This document shows positions 1 through 4,388 of a stretch of DNA of 5,191 nucleotides, piece by piece. Below the pieces are notes generated by a model. That model was not told where the DNA came from and searched no databases. It saw only the letters and a program-made list of their open reading frames with translations. Within the stretch, counting starts at the first letter, position 1. The number at the start of each line of letters is the position of its first letter. The stretch comes from Verrucomicrobiota bacterium (GTDB lineage: Bacteria > Verrucomicrobiota > Kiritimatiellia > CAIQIC01 > Lenti-01). The stretch lies in NCBI GenBank assembly GCA_022709625.1, contig JAKLIL010000154.1:1-5191 (forward strand), read 5' to 3'. The translations under genes and the position numbers were made by a program.

Positions 1-7
1 CGACCGA

Positions 8-100
8 GTGGCCGGGAAAACGGCGACCGCCGCAGGCGGTCAGCGCCCTCAGCCGCAGCCGCTTCGGGTGCGGCGTAGGGCGCGGCCGTTTTCTGGCCGC
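8..100 (+). repeat. Compact three-way-junction inverted repeat (possible RNA fold)
   Basis: The outer stem pairs 8-13 with 95-100 and 15-24 with 85-94, with G14 bulged and U9.G99 and G15.U94 wobbles. It encloses two arms. Arm A is a perfect 7-bp stem, 25-31 with 35-41, with loop GCA. Arm B pairs GCGCCCT (43-49) with AGGGCGC (77-83), continued by 52-57 with 69-74 and 59-61 with 65-67 around loop CTT. Only A42 and G84 are unpaired at the junction. The wobbles are allowed only in plus-strand RNA. Hairpins are common by chance in GC-rich DNA, so function is unproven. It matches no RNA family I recognise. Confidence 0.5.
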
Positions 101-230
101 GAGGTCGGGGGTTCTACGCGCTCTCAGGCGAAACGGGGGCGCTGCGCGCGCAGCGATGTCCTACTCAGGGGGCTGTTAATTATTCCTAGAGGATTGAGAG
201 ACCATGCCGCGGAAGGCCGAAGGCCTGACC

Positions 231-264
231 CCAGTCCCGAACGCGCTCCGCGCGGTCGGGACGG
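231..264. repeat. Hairpin-forming inverted repeat
   Basis: GTCCCGA (234-240) pairs with TCGGGAC (256-262). After one A.G mismatch, CGCGC (242-246) pairs with GCGCG (250-254) around the triloop TCC. With A233 bulged, CC at 231-232 can pair with GG at 263-264. A smaller hairpin, AGGCC-GAA-GGCCT, lies just upstream at 214-226. It belongs to the hairpin series in the first 500 bases, and no T-run follows it. Confidence 0.5.
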
Positions 265-319
265 TGCCGGGCGCGGTCCAGAGTCCGCGCCTGGCAGGTA
301 GGCCGCCGTTAAGCAAGTG

Positions 320-354
320 GCCCCGAGTTTCACGCGTAGCGGGACACTCGGGGC
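320..354. repeat. Hairpin with 9-bp perfect stem
   Basis: GCCCCGAGT (320-328) is the exact reverse complement of ACTCGGGGC (346-354). Inside, CGC (333-335) can pair with GCG (339-341). It lies 20 bases upstream of the long 375-474 hairpin. There is no T-run directly after it, so it is not a standard terminator. Confidence 0.5.
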
Positions 355-374
355 GAGTTGCAGGCGGTCTTGCA

Positions 375-474
375 GCGCCTTTTTAGGCCATTTTTTGGGT
401 GAAATGCAGTCGCGGGGGGCATTTATAGCCCCCAAAGCGACGAAATGAGCCCGAAAAATGGCCTGGAAAGGTGC
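375..474 (+). ncRNA. Candidate structured RNA: roughly 100-nt hairpin with 26 continuous pairs
   Basis: Bases 375-400 pair without interruption to 449-474, giving 26 pairs. Five are G.U wobbles (377.472, 383.466, 384.465, 396.453, 400.449). Above this stem, both sides of an 8 x 7 nt internal loop begin GAAATG (401-406 and 442-447) and could form tandem G.A pairs. A second stem pairs GTCGC (409-413) with GCGAC (437-441). The tip pairs GGGGGC (415-420) with GCCCCC (428-433) around the loop ATTTATA (421-427). The wobbles pair only in plus-strand RNA; the opposite transcript would have A.C mismatches. No protein explanation exists. No promoter or family match is evident, so transcription is an inference. 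It could instead be a relic of a palindromic mobile repeat. Confidence 0.35.
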
Positions 475-494
475 GGACGGACAAGCGGCGTTGG

Positions 495-516
495 AAATCC
501 GCCGTCAGGCGGATTT
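495..516. repeat. Perfect 9-bp hairpin AAATCCGCC/GGCGGATTT
   Basis: AAATCCGCC (495-503), loop GTCA (504-507) and GGCGGATTT (508-516) form a perfect hairpin. The A-rich start and T-rich end make it resemble a weak bidirectional terminator, but only three Ts follow the GC part. It lies 20 bases after the long 375-474 hairpin, so it could mark the end of a transcript from that region. The CCGCC-loop-GGCGG core recurs at 25-41 and 637-651. Confidence 0.45.
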
Positions 517-636
517 GAACGACGCGCGTAAGCGAAGGCGTAGCCTGAGCGCGGATCGGAGGCGGGGTTGGGCTCGCGGCGGGCTGCCGCGTACCGCATC
601 CAAGCGCGCGCCCCCACCCGAAGCCCGCAGGGCGGA

Positions 637-651
637 GCCGCCGCAGGCGGC
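637..651. repeat. Short GCCGCC-GCA-GGCGGC hairpin
   Basis: A perfect 6-bp stem (637-642 with 646-651) with loop GCA. The core CCGCC-GCA-GGCGG is identical to that of the hairpin arm at 25-41 and nearly the same as the core at 495-516, which has loop GTCA. In DNA this GC-rich, the recurrence could be chance. Confidence 0.35.
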
Positions 652-723
652 CAAGAGAGCGCGGCAGAACGCCGCGAAGAACCCCGCCGATCTTCACGCC
701 GAGGGCAACGCCCGAGGCGCAAG

Positions 724-746
724 GCGAGCGAGCGCCAGCGAGCGAG
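724..746. repeat. Low-complexity GCGAGCGAG direct repeat
   Basis: GCGAGCGAG occurs at 724-732 and again at 738-746, separated by CGCCA. Similar GCGAG/GCGGAGCG words recur around 890-912. This is simple-sequence-like GC-rich DNA with no coding potential that I can support. Confidence 0.5.
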
Positions 747-769
747 TTCCACCCGGAGCCCAGCCGTGG

Positions 770-795
770 ATCCCGACCACGAAGTGTGTCGGGAT
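770..795. repeat. REP-like palindrome (ATCCCGAC...GTCGGGAT)
   Basis: ATCCCGAC (770-777) pairs with GTCGGGAT (788-795). Inside, CAC (778-780) pairs with GTG (784-786) around loop GAA, with T787 bulged, for 11 pairs in total. Read on the minus strand it has the form GTCATCCCGAC...GTCGGGATCC, which resembles the dispersed repetitive extragenic palindromes of many bacteria. Calling it a REP is an inference because only one copy is visible in this window. Confidence 0.45.
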
Positions 796-800
796 GACGG

Positions 801-890
801 CGGGGCGAGGAATGGCCAGCCCCCGGCGCAGGCCGCGCCCAGCCGCGCGAGCGGCTGGGCTGTGGCCGAAGCGGGGGCGGCCATCCCCCG
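801..890. repeat. 90-nt extended multi-stem hairpin with GCGA tetraloop
   Basis: Nested stems run from the outside in: CGGGG (801-805) with CCCCG (886-890); ATGGCC (812-817) with GGCCAT (879-884); GCCCCCG (819-825) with CGGGGGC (872-878), with A818 bulged; GGCC (831-834) with GGCC (864-867); and a perfect 10-bp tip stem, 837-846 with 851-860, closed by the GNRA-type loop GCGA (847-850). It follows the 770-795 palindrome by five bases, so the two may form one composite repeat element. Confidence 0.5.
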
Positions 891-921
891 AGCGACGCGA
901 AGCGGAGCGAGGGTCAGCGTA

Positions 922-939
922 GCGGCGCGGCAGCGCCGC
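922..939. repeat. Perfect 7-bp hairpin GCGGCGC/GCGCCGC
   Basis: GCGGCGC (922-928), loop GGCA and GCGCCGC (933-939). It begins inside the first copy of the 13-base direct repeat CAGCGTAGCGGCG (915-927), whose second copy is at 970-982. No function is apparent. Confidence 0.4.
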
Positions 940-956
940 GCGTACGGGGGGAAGCC

Positions 957-1038
957 GCGCAAAGGGGGGCAGCGTAGCGGCGGCGCAAAGGGGGCTTGAG
1001 GAAGGCGGGCGCAAAGGGGGAAGGCCGCGCGAGGGGGG
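957..1038. repeat. Short spaced direct repeat GCGCAAAGGGGG
   Basis: The 12-base word GCGCAAAGGGGG occurs exactly at 957-968, 983-994 and 1009-1020, each start 26 bases after the previous one. A degenerate fourth copy, GCGCGAGGGGGG, is at 1027-1038. The 14-base spacers between exact copies are GC-rich and not conserved. The copies are too short, and the spacers too short and too similar in composition, for a CRISPR array. A tandem duplication that has since diverged is the simplest reading. Confidence 0.5.
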
Positions 1039-1056
1039 AAAGATTATGGGCTTTTA

Positions 1057-1494
1057 CTTCTGCGTACGCGTGGCATACTCGGGGTCAAAGTGAGTTCGGA
1101 CAGCGACCGCTACCCGGCTCCATTCTTTACGCGACCCGAATTCTGCAACGGATTTCCACGGTTCGGCGAATTCCACCACGACGCGCGGGACGGCTTTTCC
1201 AAGAAACTTCAACGGGCGCACCTCCGCGCGGACAGACGGGGCTTGCGAGGCGGGCGGCGGTTCGGAACGGGCAAGGCCACAGGCGGGCGGCGCGAAACGG
1301 GCGGGATTCGATTCGCCGTTGATGGACAGGGGCTTGGAGGTACGGCAGGGAACGGCGGCGGCGGTCGGATCGGTCCCGTCGGCGCGTGGGGCAAAGCCGC
1401 CGCGCCGAGCACTCTCCCGCCCCTCGGGCGGCTCTGCTTCCGAGCCGTTCGGACCAAATCGTTGTCGGGGTTATAGGCGGGGATGAACAGGGGA
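1057..1494. other. Non-coding stretch downstream of cysK
   Basis: I support no gene here. On the minus strand, a frame stays open from about 1473 to a stop at 1054-1056. It lacks an ATG start and a ribosome binding site, and most of it is Ala/Pro/Arg-rich. A hairpin CCGCCC-CTC-GGGCGG sits at 1417-1431, about 65 bases past the cysK stop, but no T-run follows it on either strand. I therefore cannot call a factor-independent terminator for cysK. Confidence 0.6.
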
Positions 1495-2448
1495 TCAGAG
1501 GTCTTCGAAAAGGACGGTGGAAAGGTAGCGTTCGCCGGCGTCGGGCAGAATGACGACGATGGTCTTGCCGGCGAATTCGTCCAATTTCGCCAAACGCACG
1601 GCGGCGGCCGTGGCCGCACCGCAGGAGATTCCCACCAGCAGGCCTTCTTCCTTCGCAAGCCGCCGAGCCATCTCCACGGCCTCGGCGGCGTCCACCTGCT
1701 CGACGCGGTCGACCAGCGACAAGTCCAGCGTGTCGGGAATGAACCCGGCTCCGATGCCTTGAATCTTGTGCGGACCGGGCTTGAGTTCCAGACCCGCGAG
1801 TTTCTGGGAAACGACGGGGCTTTCCTTGGGCTCGACGGCGACCGACACGATGGGCTTGCCCTTGGTTTTCTTGATGAAACGCGTGATGCCGGTAATGGTG
1901 CCGCCGGTGCCGACGCCGGCCACCAGCGCATCGATGCCGCCGTCGGTGTCGTTCCAAATTTCCGGCCCGGTGGTGCTTTCGTGGATGGCCGGATTGGCGG
2001 GATTCTTGAATTGCTGGGGCAGAAAATACCGCTTTGGATCGGAAGCGGCCAGGGCTTCGGCTTGCTGGATCGCGCCTTTCATGCCTTCGGCTCCGGGAGT
2101 GAGAATCAGGTTGGCGCCCAGTGCGGCCAGTACGCGGCGGCGTTCGATGCTCATCGTGTCGGGCATGGTCAGCGTCAGTTTGTAGCCCCGCGCCGCGGAT
2201 ACGAACGCCAAGGCGATGCCGGTATTGCCGCTGGTCGGCTCCACGATTTCTATGCCGGGCTTGAGTACGCCGCGTTTTTCGGCGTCCCAGATCATGGCGG
2301 CACCGATGCGGCATTTGACGGAATAGGCTGGATTGCGGCCTTCGATTTTGGCGAGCACGGTTGCCTTCAATCCGGACACCACGCGGTTGAGGCGAATCAA
2401 TGGGGTGTTGCCAATCGACTCCGAGTTGTCTTTATATATACGGCTCAT
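1495..2448 (-). CDS. cysK: Cysteine synthase A (O-acetylserine sulfhydrylase)
   Basis: Cytosolic PLP enzyme that makes L-cysteine from O-acetyl-L-serine and sulfide, the last step of cysteine synthesis. The 317-residue product has the usual family length and motif order. These are an N-terminal IGNTPLIRL motif (residues 12-20), the PLP lysine K45 in NPAYSVKCRIG, the substrate-binding TSGNTG loop (72-77), the PLP-phosphate loop GTGGT (180-184), S275 in GISCGAA near the PLP ring nitrogen, and a GERYLST-type C-terminus. No regulatory CBS domain follows, so this is CysK/CysM-type rather than cystathionine beta-synthase. CysK is favoured over CysM by overall resemblance. The ATG is set by AAGAGGT five bases upstream. 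It is transcribed divergently from metY, which suggests shared sulfur regulation. Confidence 0.95.
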   Translation of the reverse strand: MSRIYKDNSESIGNTPLIRLNRVVSGLKATVLAKIEGRNPAYSVKCRIGAAMIWDAEKRGVLKPGIEIVEPTSGNTGIALAFVSAARGYKLTLTMPDTMSIERRRVLAALGANLILTPGAEGMKGAIQQAEALAASDPKRYFLPQQFKNPANPAIHESTTGPEIWNDTDGGIDALVAGVGTGGTITGITRFIKKTKGKPIVSVAVEPKESPVVSQKLAGLELKPGPHKIQGIGAGFIPDTLDLSLVDRVEQVDAAEAVEMARRLAKEEGLLVGISCGAATAAAVRLAKLDEFAGKTIVVILPDAGERYLSTVLFEDL

Positions 2449-2453
2449 GGACG

Positions 2454-2460
2454 ACCTCTT
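2454..2460 (-). promoter_or_regulatory. Ribosome binding site of cysK
   Basis: On the minus strand, AAGAGGT ends five bases before the ATG at 2446-2448. It fixes the start that also matches the family N-terminus. Confidence 0.7.
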
Positions 2461-2490
2461 GGTTATTGAAGCAATATTTTTGAAACCTGA

Positions 2491-2519
2491 TTGACATTAT
2501 ATCAAGACTGATGGATATT
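2491..2519 (+). promoter_or_regulatory. Predicted metY promoter
   Basis: A consensus -35 box TTGACA (2491-2496) is followed by a 17-base spacer and a -10 box GATATT (2514-2519, four of six consensus matches). Transcription would start near 2526, giving a leader of about 48 bases with a good ribosome binding site. The -35 box shares base 2496 with the -10 box of the opposing cysK promoter. The inverted repeat TTGA-cattata-TCAA (2491-2505) covers both boxes and could be an operator. The call is from sequence alone. Confidence 0.55.
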
Positions 2520-2522
2520 CAA
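2496..2522 (-). promoter_or_regulatory. Predicted cysK promoter, facing the metY promoter
   Basis: On the minus strand a perfect -10 box TATAAT (complement of 2496-2501) is preceded by TTGAAT (complement of 2517-2522) at a short 15-base spacing. Transcription would start near 2489, about 40 bases before the cysK ATG. The -10 box is strong, but the short spacing and imperfect -35 box suggest dependence on an activator. Two similar words, ATATCAAG (2499-2506) and ATATTCAAG (2515-2523) on the plus strand, have their CAAG cores 17 bases apart and could be regulator contacts. Confidence 0.5.
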
Positions 2523-2561
2523 GTATATTTATAGACAATAGAGATGATAAGCAACTCATTT

Positions 2562-2568
2562 AAAGGAG
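2562..2568 (+). promoter_or_regulatory. Ribosome binding site of metY, decides the start
   Basis: AAAGGAG lies five bases before the ATG at 2574. An in-frame ATG at 2544 would place this site inside the gene and add ten residues foreign to the family, so 2574 is the better start. Confidence 0.8.
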
Positions 2569-2573
2569 CAAAC

Positions 2574-3866
2574 ATGAGCCAAGGACTTCACACCATTTCC
2601 CTGCATGCCGGCCAAAAACCGGACCCGGTTACCGGCTCGCGGACCGTGCCAATCTACCAGACCACGTCCTATGTCTTCAAGAGTTCCGAGCATGCGGCGA
2701 ACCTTTTCGCCCTCAAGGAATTCGGCAACATCTACACGCGGCTGATGAATCCCACGACGGACGCGTTCGAGCAGCGCGTTGCCGCGATCGAAGGCGGCAC
2801 GGGTGCGCTAGGGGTGGCTTCCGGGCAGGCGGCCATCAGCTATGCGTTGCTGGCCATCACGCGGCTGGGCGATGAAATCGTGGCGGCGAACAATCTCTAC
2901 GGCGGCACCTACCAGCTCCTGCACCACACCTTCGCGAGATTGGGGCGGACGGTGCGGTTCGTGGACTCGCGCAATCCCGCCGCTTTCCGCCAGGCGATCA
3001 CGGCCAAAACACGCGCGATCTACGTAGAAACGATCGGCAATCCCAAGCTCGACGTGCCGGACTTCGCGGCCATTGCGAAACTGGCCCACGAGAACGGCAT
3101 CCCGCTGGTCGTAGACAACACGGTGGGCATCGGTCTCGTGCGTCCGTTCGAGTTCGGCGCGGACATCATCGCGTCGTCGGCCACGAAATACATCGGCGGG
3201 CACGGCACGTCCCTCGGCGGCGTCATCGTGGATTCGGGCAAGTTCCGCTGGGACAACGGCAAGTTTCCGGAGTTCACGGAACCGGATCCGAGCTACCACG
3301 GGCTGAAATACTGGGACGCGCTCGGCAACGTGCCGGGCTTGGGCAACGTGGCCTTCATCTTCAAGATCCGCCTGACCTTGCTGCGCGATCTGGGCGCGGC
3401 GCTGAGTCCGTTCAACGCACACGAATTCCTCCTTGGGCTCGAAACCCTGCCGTTGCGCCAACAGCGGCATTCCGAAAACGCCTTGGCCGTCGCCCGGTGG
3501 CTGCAAAAGCATCCGCTCGTGAGTTGGGTGACCTATCCCGGGCTGGAGAACGATCCGAGCCATGCCAATGCGCGCAAGTACCTCAAAAGAGGCTACGGCG
3601 GCCTGGTCGGCTTTGGCATTCAGGGCGGGAAGACCGCCGGCAAGAAGTTCATCGACGCGGTCAAGCTGCTGTCGCACGTGGCGAACATCGGCGACGCCAA
3701 GTCGCTGGTGATCCATCCGGCCTCGACCACGCACCAGCAGCTGTCGCCGGAAGAACAGGCCGCGACGGGCGTCACGGACGACTACGTCCGGCTGTCCGTC
3801 GGGCTCGAAGACGTGGAGGACATTCTGGCCGACCTCGACCAGGCCTTGAAGAAAGCAACCTCGTAG
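2574..3866 (+). CDS. metY: O-acetylhomoserine sulfhydrylase (O-acetylhomoserine aminocarboxypropyltransferase)
   Basis: PLP enzyme of the Cys/Met-metabolism (cystathionine gamma-synthase) family. It makes L-homocysteine from O-acetyl-L-homoserine and sulfide, the direct-sulfhydrylation route to methionine. From ATG 2574 the product has 430 residues, as expected for MetY and longer than the roughly 390 of cystathionine gamma-synthase. Visible features are the N-terminal GLHTISLHAGQ-type opening, Y54 and R56 in YTRLMNPT (PLP-phosphate contacts from the neighbouring subunit), D181 in VVDNT (contacts the PLP ring nitrogen), the PLP lysine K205 in SSATKYIGGHG, and a C-terminal RLSVGLED motif. It diverges from cysK, and the HPr-like gene follows after 34 bases. 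An O-succinylhomoserine enzyme is a less likely alternative. Confidence 0.93.
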   Translation: MSQGLHTISLHAGQKPDPVTGSRTVPIYQTTSYVFKSSEHAANLFALKEFGNIYTRLMNPTTDAFEQRVAAIEGGTGALGVASGQAAISYALLAITRLGDEIVAANNLYGGTYQLLHHTFARLGRTVRFVDSRNPAAFRQAITAKTRAIYVETIGNPKLDVPDFAAIAKLAHENGIPLVVDNTVGIGLVRPFEFGADIIASSATKYIGGHGTSLGGVIVDSGKFRWDNGKFPEFTEPDPSYHGLKYWDALGNVPGLGNVAFIFKIRLTLLRDLGAALSPFNAHEFLLGLETLPLRQQRHSENALAVARWLQKHPLVSWVTYPGLENDPSHANARKYLKRGYGGLVGFGIQGGKTAGKKFIDAVKLLSHVANIGDAKSLVIHPASTTHQQLSPEEQAATGVTDDYVRLSVGLEDVEDILADLDQALKKATS

Positions 3867-3870
3867 AAGG

Positions 3871-3894
3871 GACGGCGCCAAGCCGGGCGCCGTC
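3871..3894 (+). promoter_or_regulatory. Strong hairpin between metY and the HPr-like gene
   Basis: GACGGCGCC (3871-3879) and GGCGCCGTC (3886-3894) form a perfect 9-bp stem around loop AAGCCG. No T-run follows; the next bases are GAGAAC and then the ATG. It is therefore not a factor-independent terminator. A purine-rich AGAAGG (3865-3870) lies just before the stem, and the HPr-like ATG lies six bases after it. A folded stem would bring that AGAAGG close to the start codon. Possible roles are RNA processing, protection of the metY 3' end or tuning of HPr-like translation; none is shown. Confidence 0.45.
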
Positions 3895-3900
3895 GAGAAC

Positions 3901-4167
3901 ATGCAGACGCGCCAACTGACCGTGCAGTGCGAAGGCGGTCTCCACCTGCGGGTGGCGGCCCAGATCGTGAAGCAGGCGCAGCGGCACCAGGCGAAGGTGC
4001 AGCTGCGGTGCGAGGGCTGTCCCTTCGCCAGCGCCTGCTCCGTCTTCGAACTGCTGCGCCTGGGCGCCGCCAAAGGCACGGCCGTGGAGATCGTCGCCGA
4101 CGGCCCGGACGAAGAATCCGCGCTGCAGGCCCTGTGCGAGCTCTTCGGCGGGGGAGCGGGGATCTGA
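3901..4167 (+). CDS. HPr-like phosphocarrier protein, cysteine-rich variant
   Basis: The 88-residue product has the length and fold pattern of HPr, which in the classic system passes a phosphoryl group from enzyme I to sugar-specific PTS components. The phosphorylated histidine aligns at the canonical position as H15 in GGLHLRVAA, with the conserved R17. The usual Pro18 is Val. S47 in CSVFELLRLG aligns, after a one-residue insertion, with the regulatory Ser46 of Bacillus HPr, the target of HPr kinase. The C-terminal GPDEESALQAL matches the family. Five cysteines (C10, C37, C40, C46, C79) are unusual, and C37-x-x-C40 plus C46 sit beside the regulatory serine. It lies 34 bases after metY and is probably co-transcribed. 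No clear ribosome binding site is present; the start is set by homology. A regulatory role is as likely as sugar transport. Confidence 0.85.
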   Translation: MQTRQLTVQCEGGLHLRVAAQIVKQAQRHQAKVQLRCEGCPFASACSVFELLRLGAAKGTAVEIVADGPDEESALQALCELFGGGAGI

Positions 4168-4173
4168 ACGGTG

Positions 4174-4187
4174 GCCGGGCGCCCGGC
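4174..4187. repeat. Perfect 14-bp GC palindrome after the HPr-like gene
   Basis: GCCGGGCGCCCGGC is a perfect palindrome seven bases after the HPr-like stop codon. It has no loop of its own and no T-run, so it is more likely part of the 3' structure of the transcript, or chance in GC-rich DNA, than a terminator alone. Confidence 0.45.
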
Positions 4188-4196
4188 GGCTCCCAT

Positions 4197-4221
4197 GCGG
4201 GCCGGCGCCGCCCGCGGTTTT
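4197..4221 (+). terminator. Possible weak terminator of the metY-HPr transcript
   Basis: GCGGGC (4197-4202), loop CGGCGCC and GCCCGC (4210-4215) form a 6-bp GC stem followed by GGTTTT. The T-run is only four bases and is offset from the stem by GG, so termination would be inefficient. The same TTTT is the first arm of the TTTTCCA palindrome. Confidence 0.3.
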
Positions 4222-4268
4222 CCATGCCGTGGAAAAATCGGCCAAAGTTTTTCCACTCCACGTAAAAA
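4218..4268. repeat. TTTTCCA/TGGAAAA intergenic palindromes
   Basis: TTTTCCA-TGCCG-TGGAAAA (4218-4236) is a perfect 7-bp palindrome with a 5-base centre. Overlapping it, TGGAAAAA (4230-4237) and TTTTTCCA (4248-4255) form a perfect 8-bp inverted repeat around a 10-base loop. A decayed further unit, TTTTT...TAAAAA, runs to 4268. The same sequence can therefore fold in two exclusive ways. From memory, repeats of this shape are spread through intergenic DNA of some Verrucomicrobiota and Kiritimatiellota. That is an inference and needs a genome-wide count. Confidence 0.5.
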
Positions 4269-4352
4269 TCCCGCGCGCGGCGCCGGGTGCGGCCCGAAAT
4301 GTCGCATCGCCAACAAGCGCAGGCTGAAGCGGCAACCGGCGCCGCTTGGGGC

Positions 4353-4381
4353 TTGCAATTAACTAACTAGTTAGTTAGATT
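4353..4381 (+). promoter_or_regulatory. Predicted promoter of the TetR-family gene
   Basis: TTGCAA (4353-4358) and TAGATT (4376-4381) match the -35 and -10 consensus at four of six positions each, with an ideal 17-base spacer. The predicted transcription start, about seven bases after the -10 box, falls at 4388-4389, on the ATG at 4389. No ribosome binding site is visible before the ATG, so the mRNA is probably leaderless or nearly so. The spacer is filled by the operator palindrome. Confidence 0.5.
4360..4377. promoter_or_regulatory. Perfect 18-bp palindromic operator for the TetR-family repressor
   Basis: TAACTAACTAGTTAGTTA is a perfect 18-bp palindrome, itself made of TAAC/GTTA half-repeats, ending 11 bases before the repressor ATG. 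Its size, symmetry and place between the -35 and -10 boxes are typical of TetR-family self-regulated operators. Binding by the adjacent gene product is an inference. Confidence 0.75.
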
Positions 4382-4388
4382 GGCGCCC

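Larger units (their letters stand above)
1..1056. other. Long GC-rich non-coding region rich in inverted repeats
   Basis: No open frame in this stretch reads like a protein. The conceptual products are dominated by Arg, Ala, Pro and Gly in every frame, as expected for random GC-rich DNA, and none has a recognisable motif or a convincing ribosome binding site. The stretch contains many hairpins (listed separately) and low-complexity runs built from GCGAG, GCGGAGCG and GGGGG words. I looked for hallmark motifs of tRNA, tmRNA, RNase P RNA, SRP RNA and rRNA and did not find them. It may be decayed intergenic sequence, a repeat-rich spacer, or contain one or more unrecognised structured RNAs in its first 500 bases. 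Confidence 0.7.

Noticed and set aside
225..245. CTGACCCCAGTCCCGAAC resembles a 5S rRNA segment (CTGACCCCATGCCGAAC)
   Set aside because: The surrounding bases do not form the 5S helices, and no other 5S-conserved segment follows. It is part of the 231-264 hairpin.
486..530. GGATTTGAAC (511-520) resembles the reverse complement of a tRNA T-arm
   Set aside because: On the minus strand the bases flanking TTCAAAT do not form the required 5-bp T-stem, and no acceptor, D or anticodon arms are present. The sequence instead belongs to the 495-516 hairpin.
423..1014. Long overlapping open frames on both strands in the first kilobase (up to 179 codons)
   Set aside because: All are dominated by Arg, Ala, Pro and Gly, overlap one another in several frames, lack ribosome binding sites and cross hairpin repeats. 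They are by-products of GC-rich sequence lacking stop codons.
957..1038. Regularly spaced repeat considered as a CRISPR array
   Set aside because: The 12-base repeats, 14-base low-complexity spacers, absence of dyad symmetry in the repeat and lack of cas genes all argue against it.
1417..1431. Hairpin after cysK considered as an intrinsic terminator
   Set aside because: The 6-bp stem has no T-run after it on the minus strand and lies about 65 bases past the stop.
1054..1473. A minus-strand frame open for about 139 codons after cysK, with a protein-like tail (VRPLKFLGKAVPRVVVEF near its end)
   Set aside because: It has no ATG, no ribosome binding site and no recognised motif. Most of it is Ala/Pro/Arg-rich, and open frames of this length are common at this GC content. 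It could be a gene relic but cannot be supported.
2544..2573. Alternative upstream start for metY at ATG 2544
   Set aside because: The clear AAAGGAG ribosome binding site lies downstream of it and directs initiation at 2574, where the family N-terminus begins.
2449..2573. S-adenosylmethionine riboswitch in the metY leader
   Set aside because: The predicted leader is only about 48 bases, and no conserved SAM-riboswitch core or terminator stem is visible.
2808..4358. A 516-codon open frame antisense to metY and the HPr-like gene
   Set aside because: It lies opposite two well-supported genes, and its product is the expected antisense reading of their codon bias with no domain of its own.
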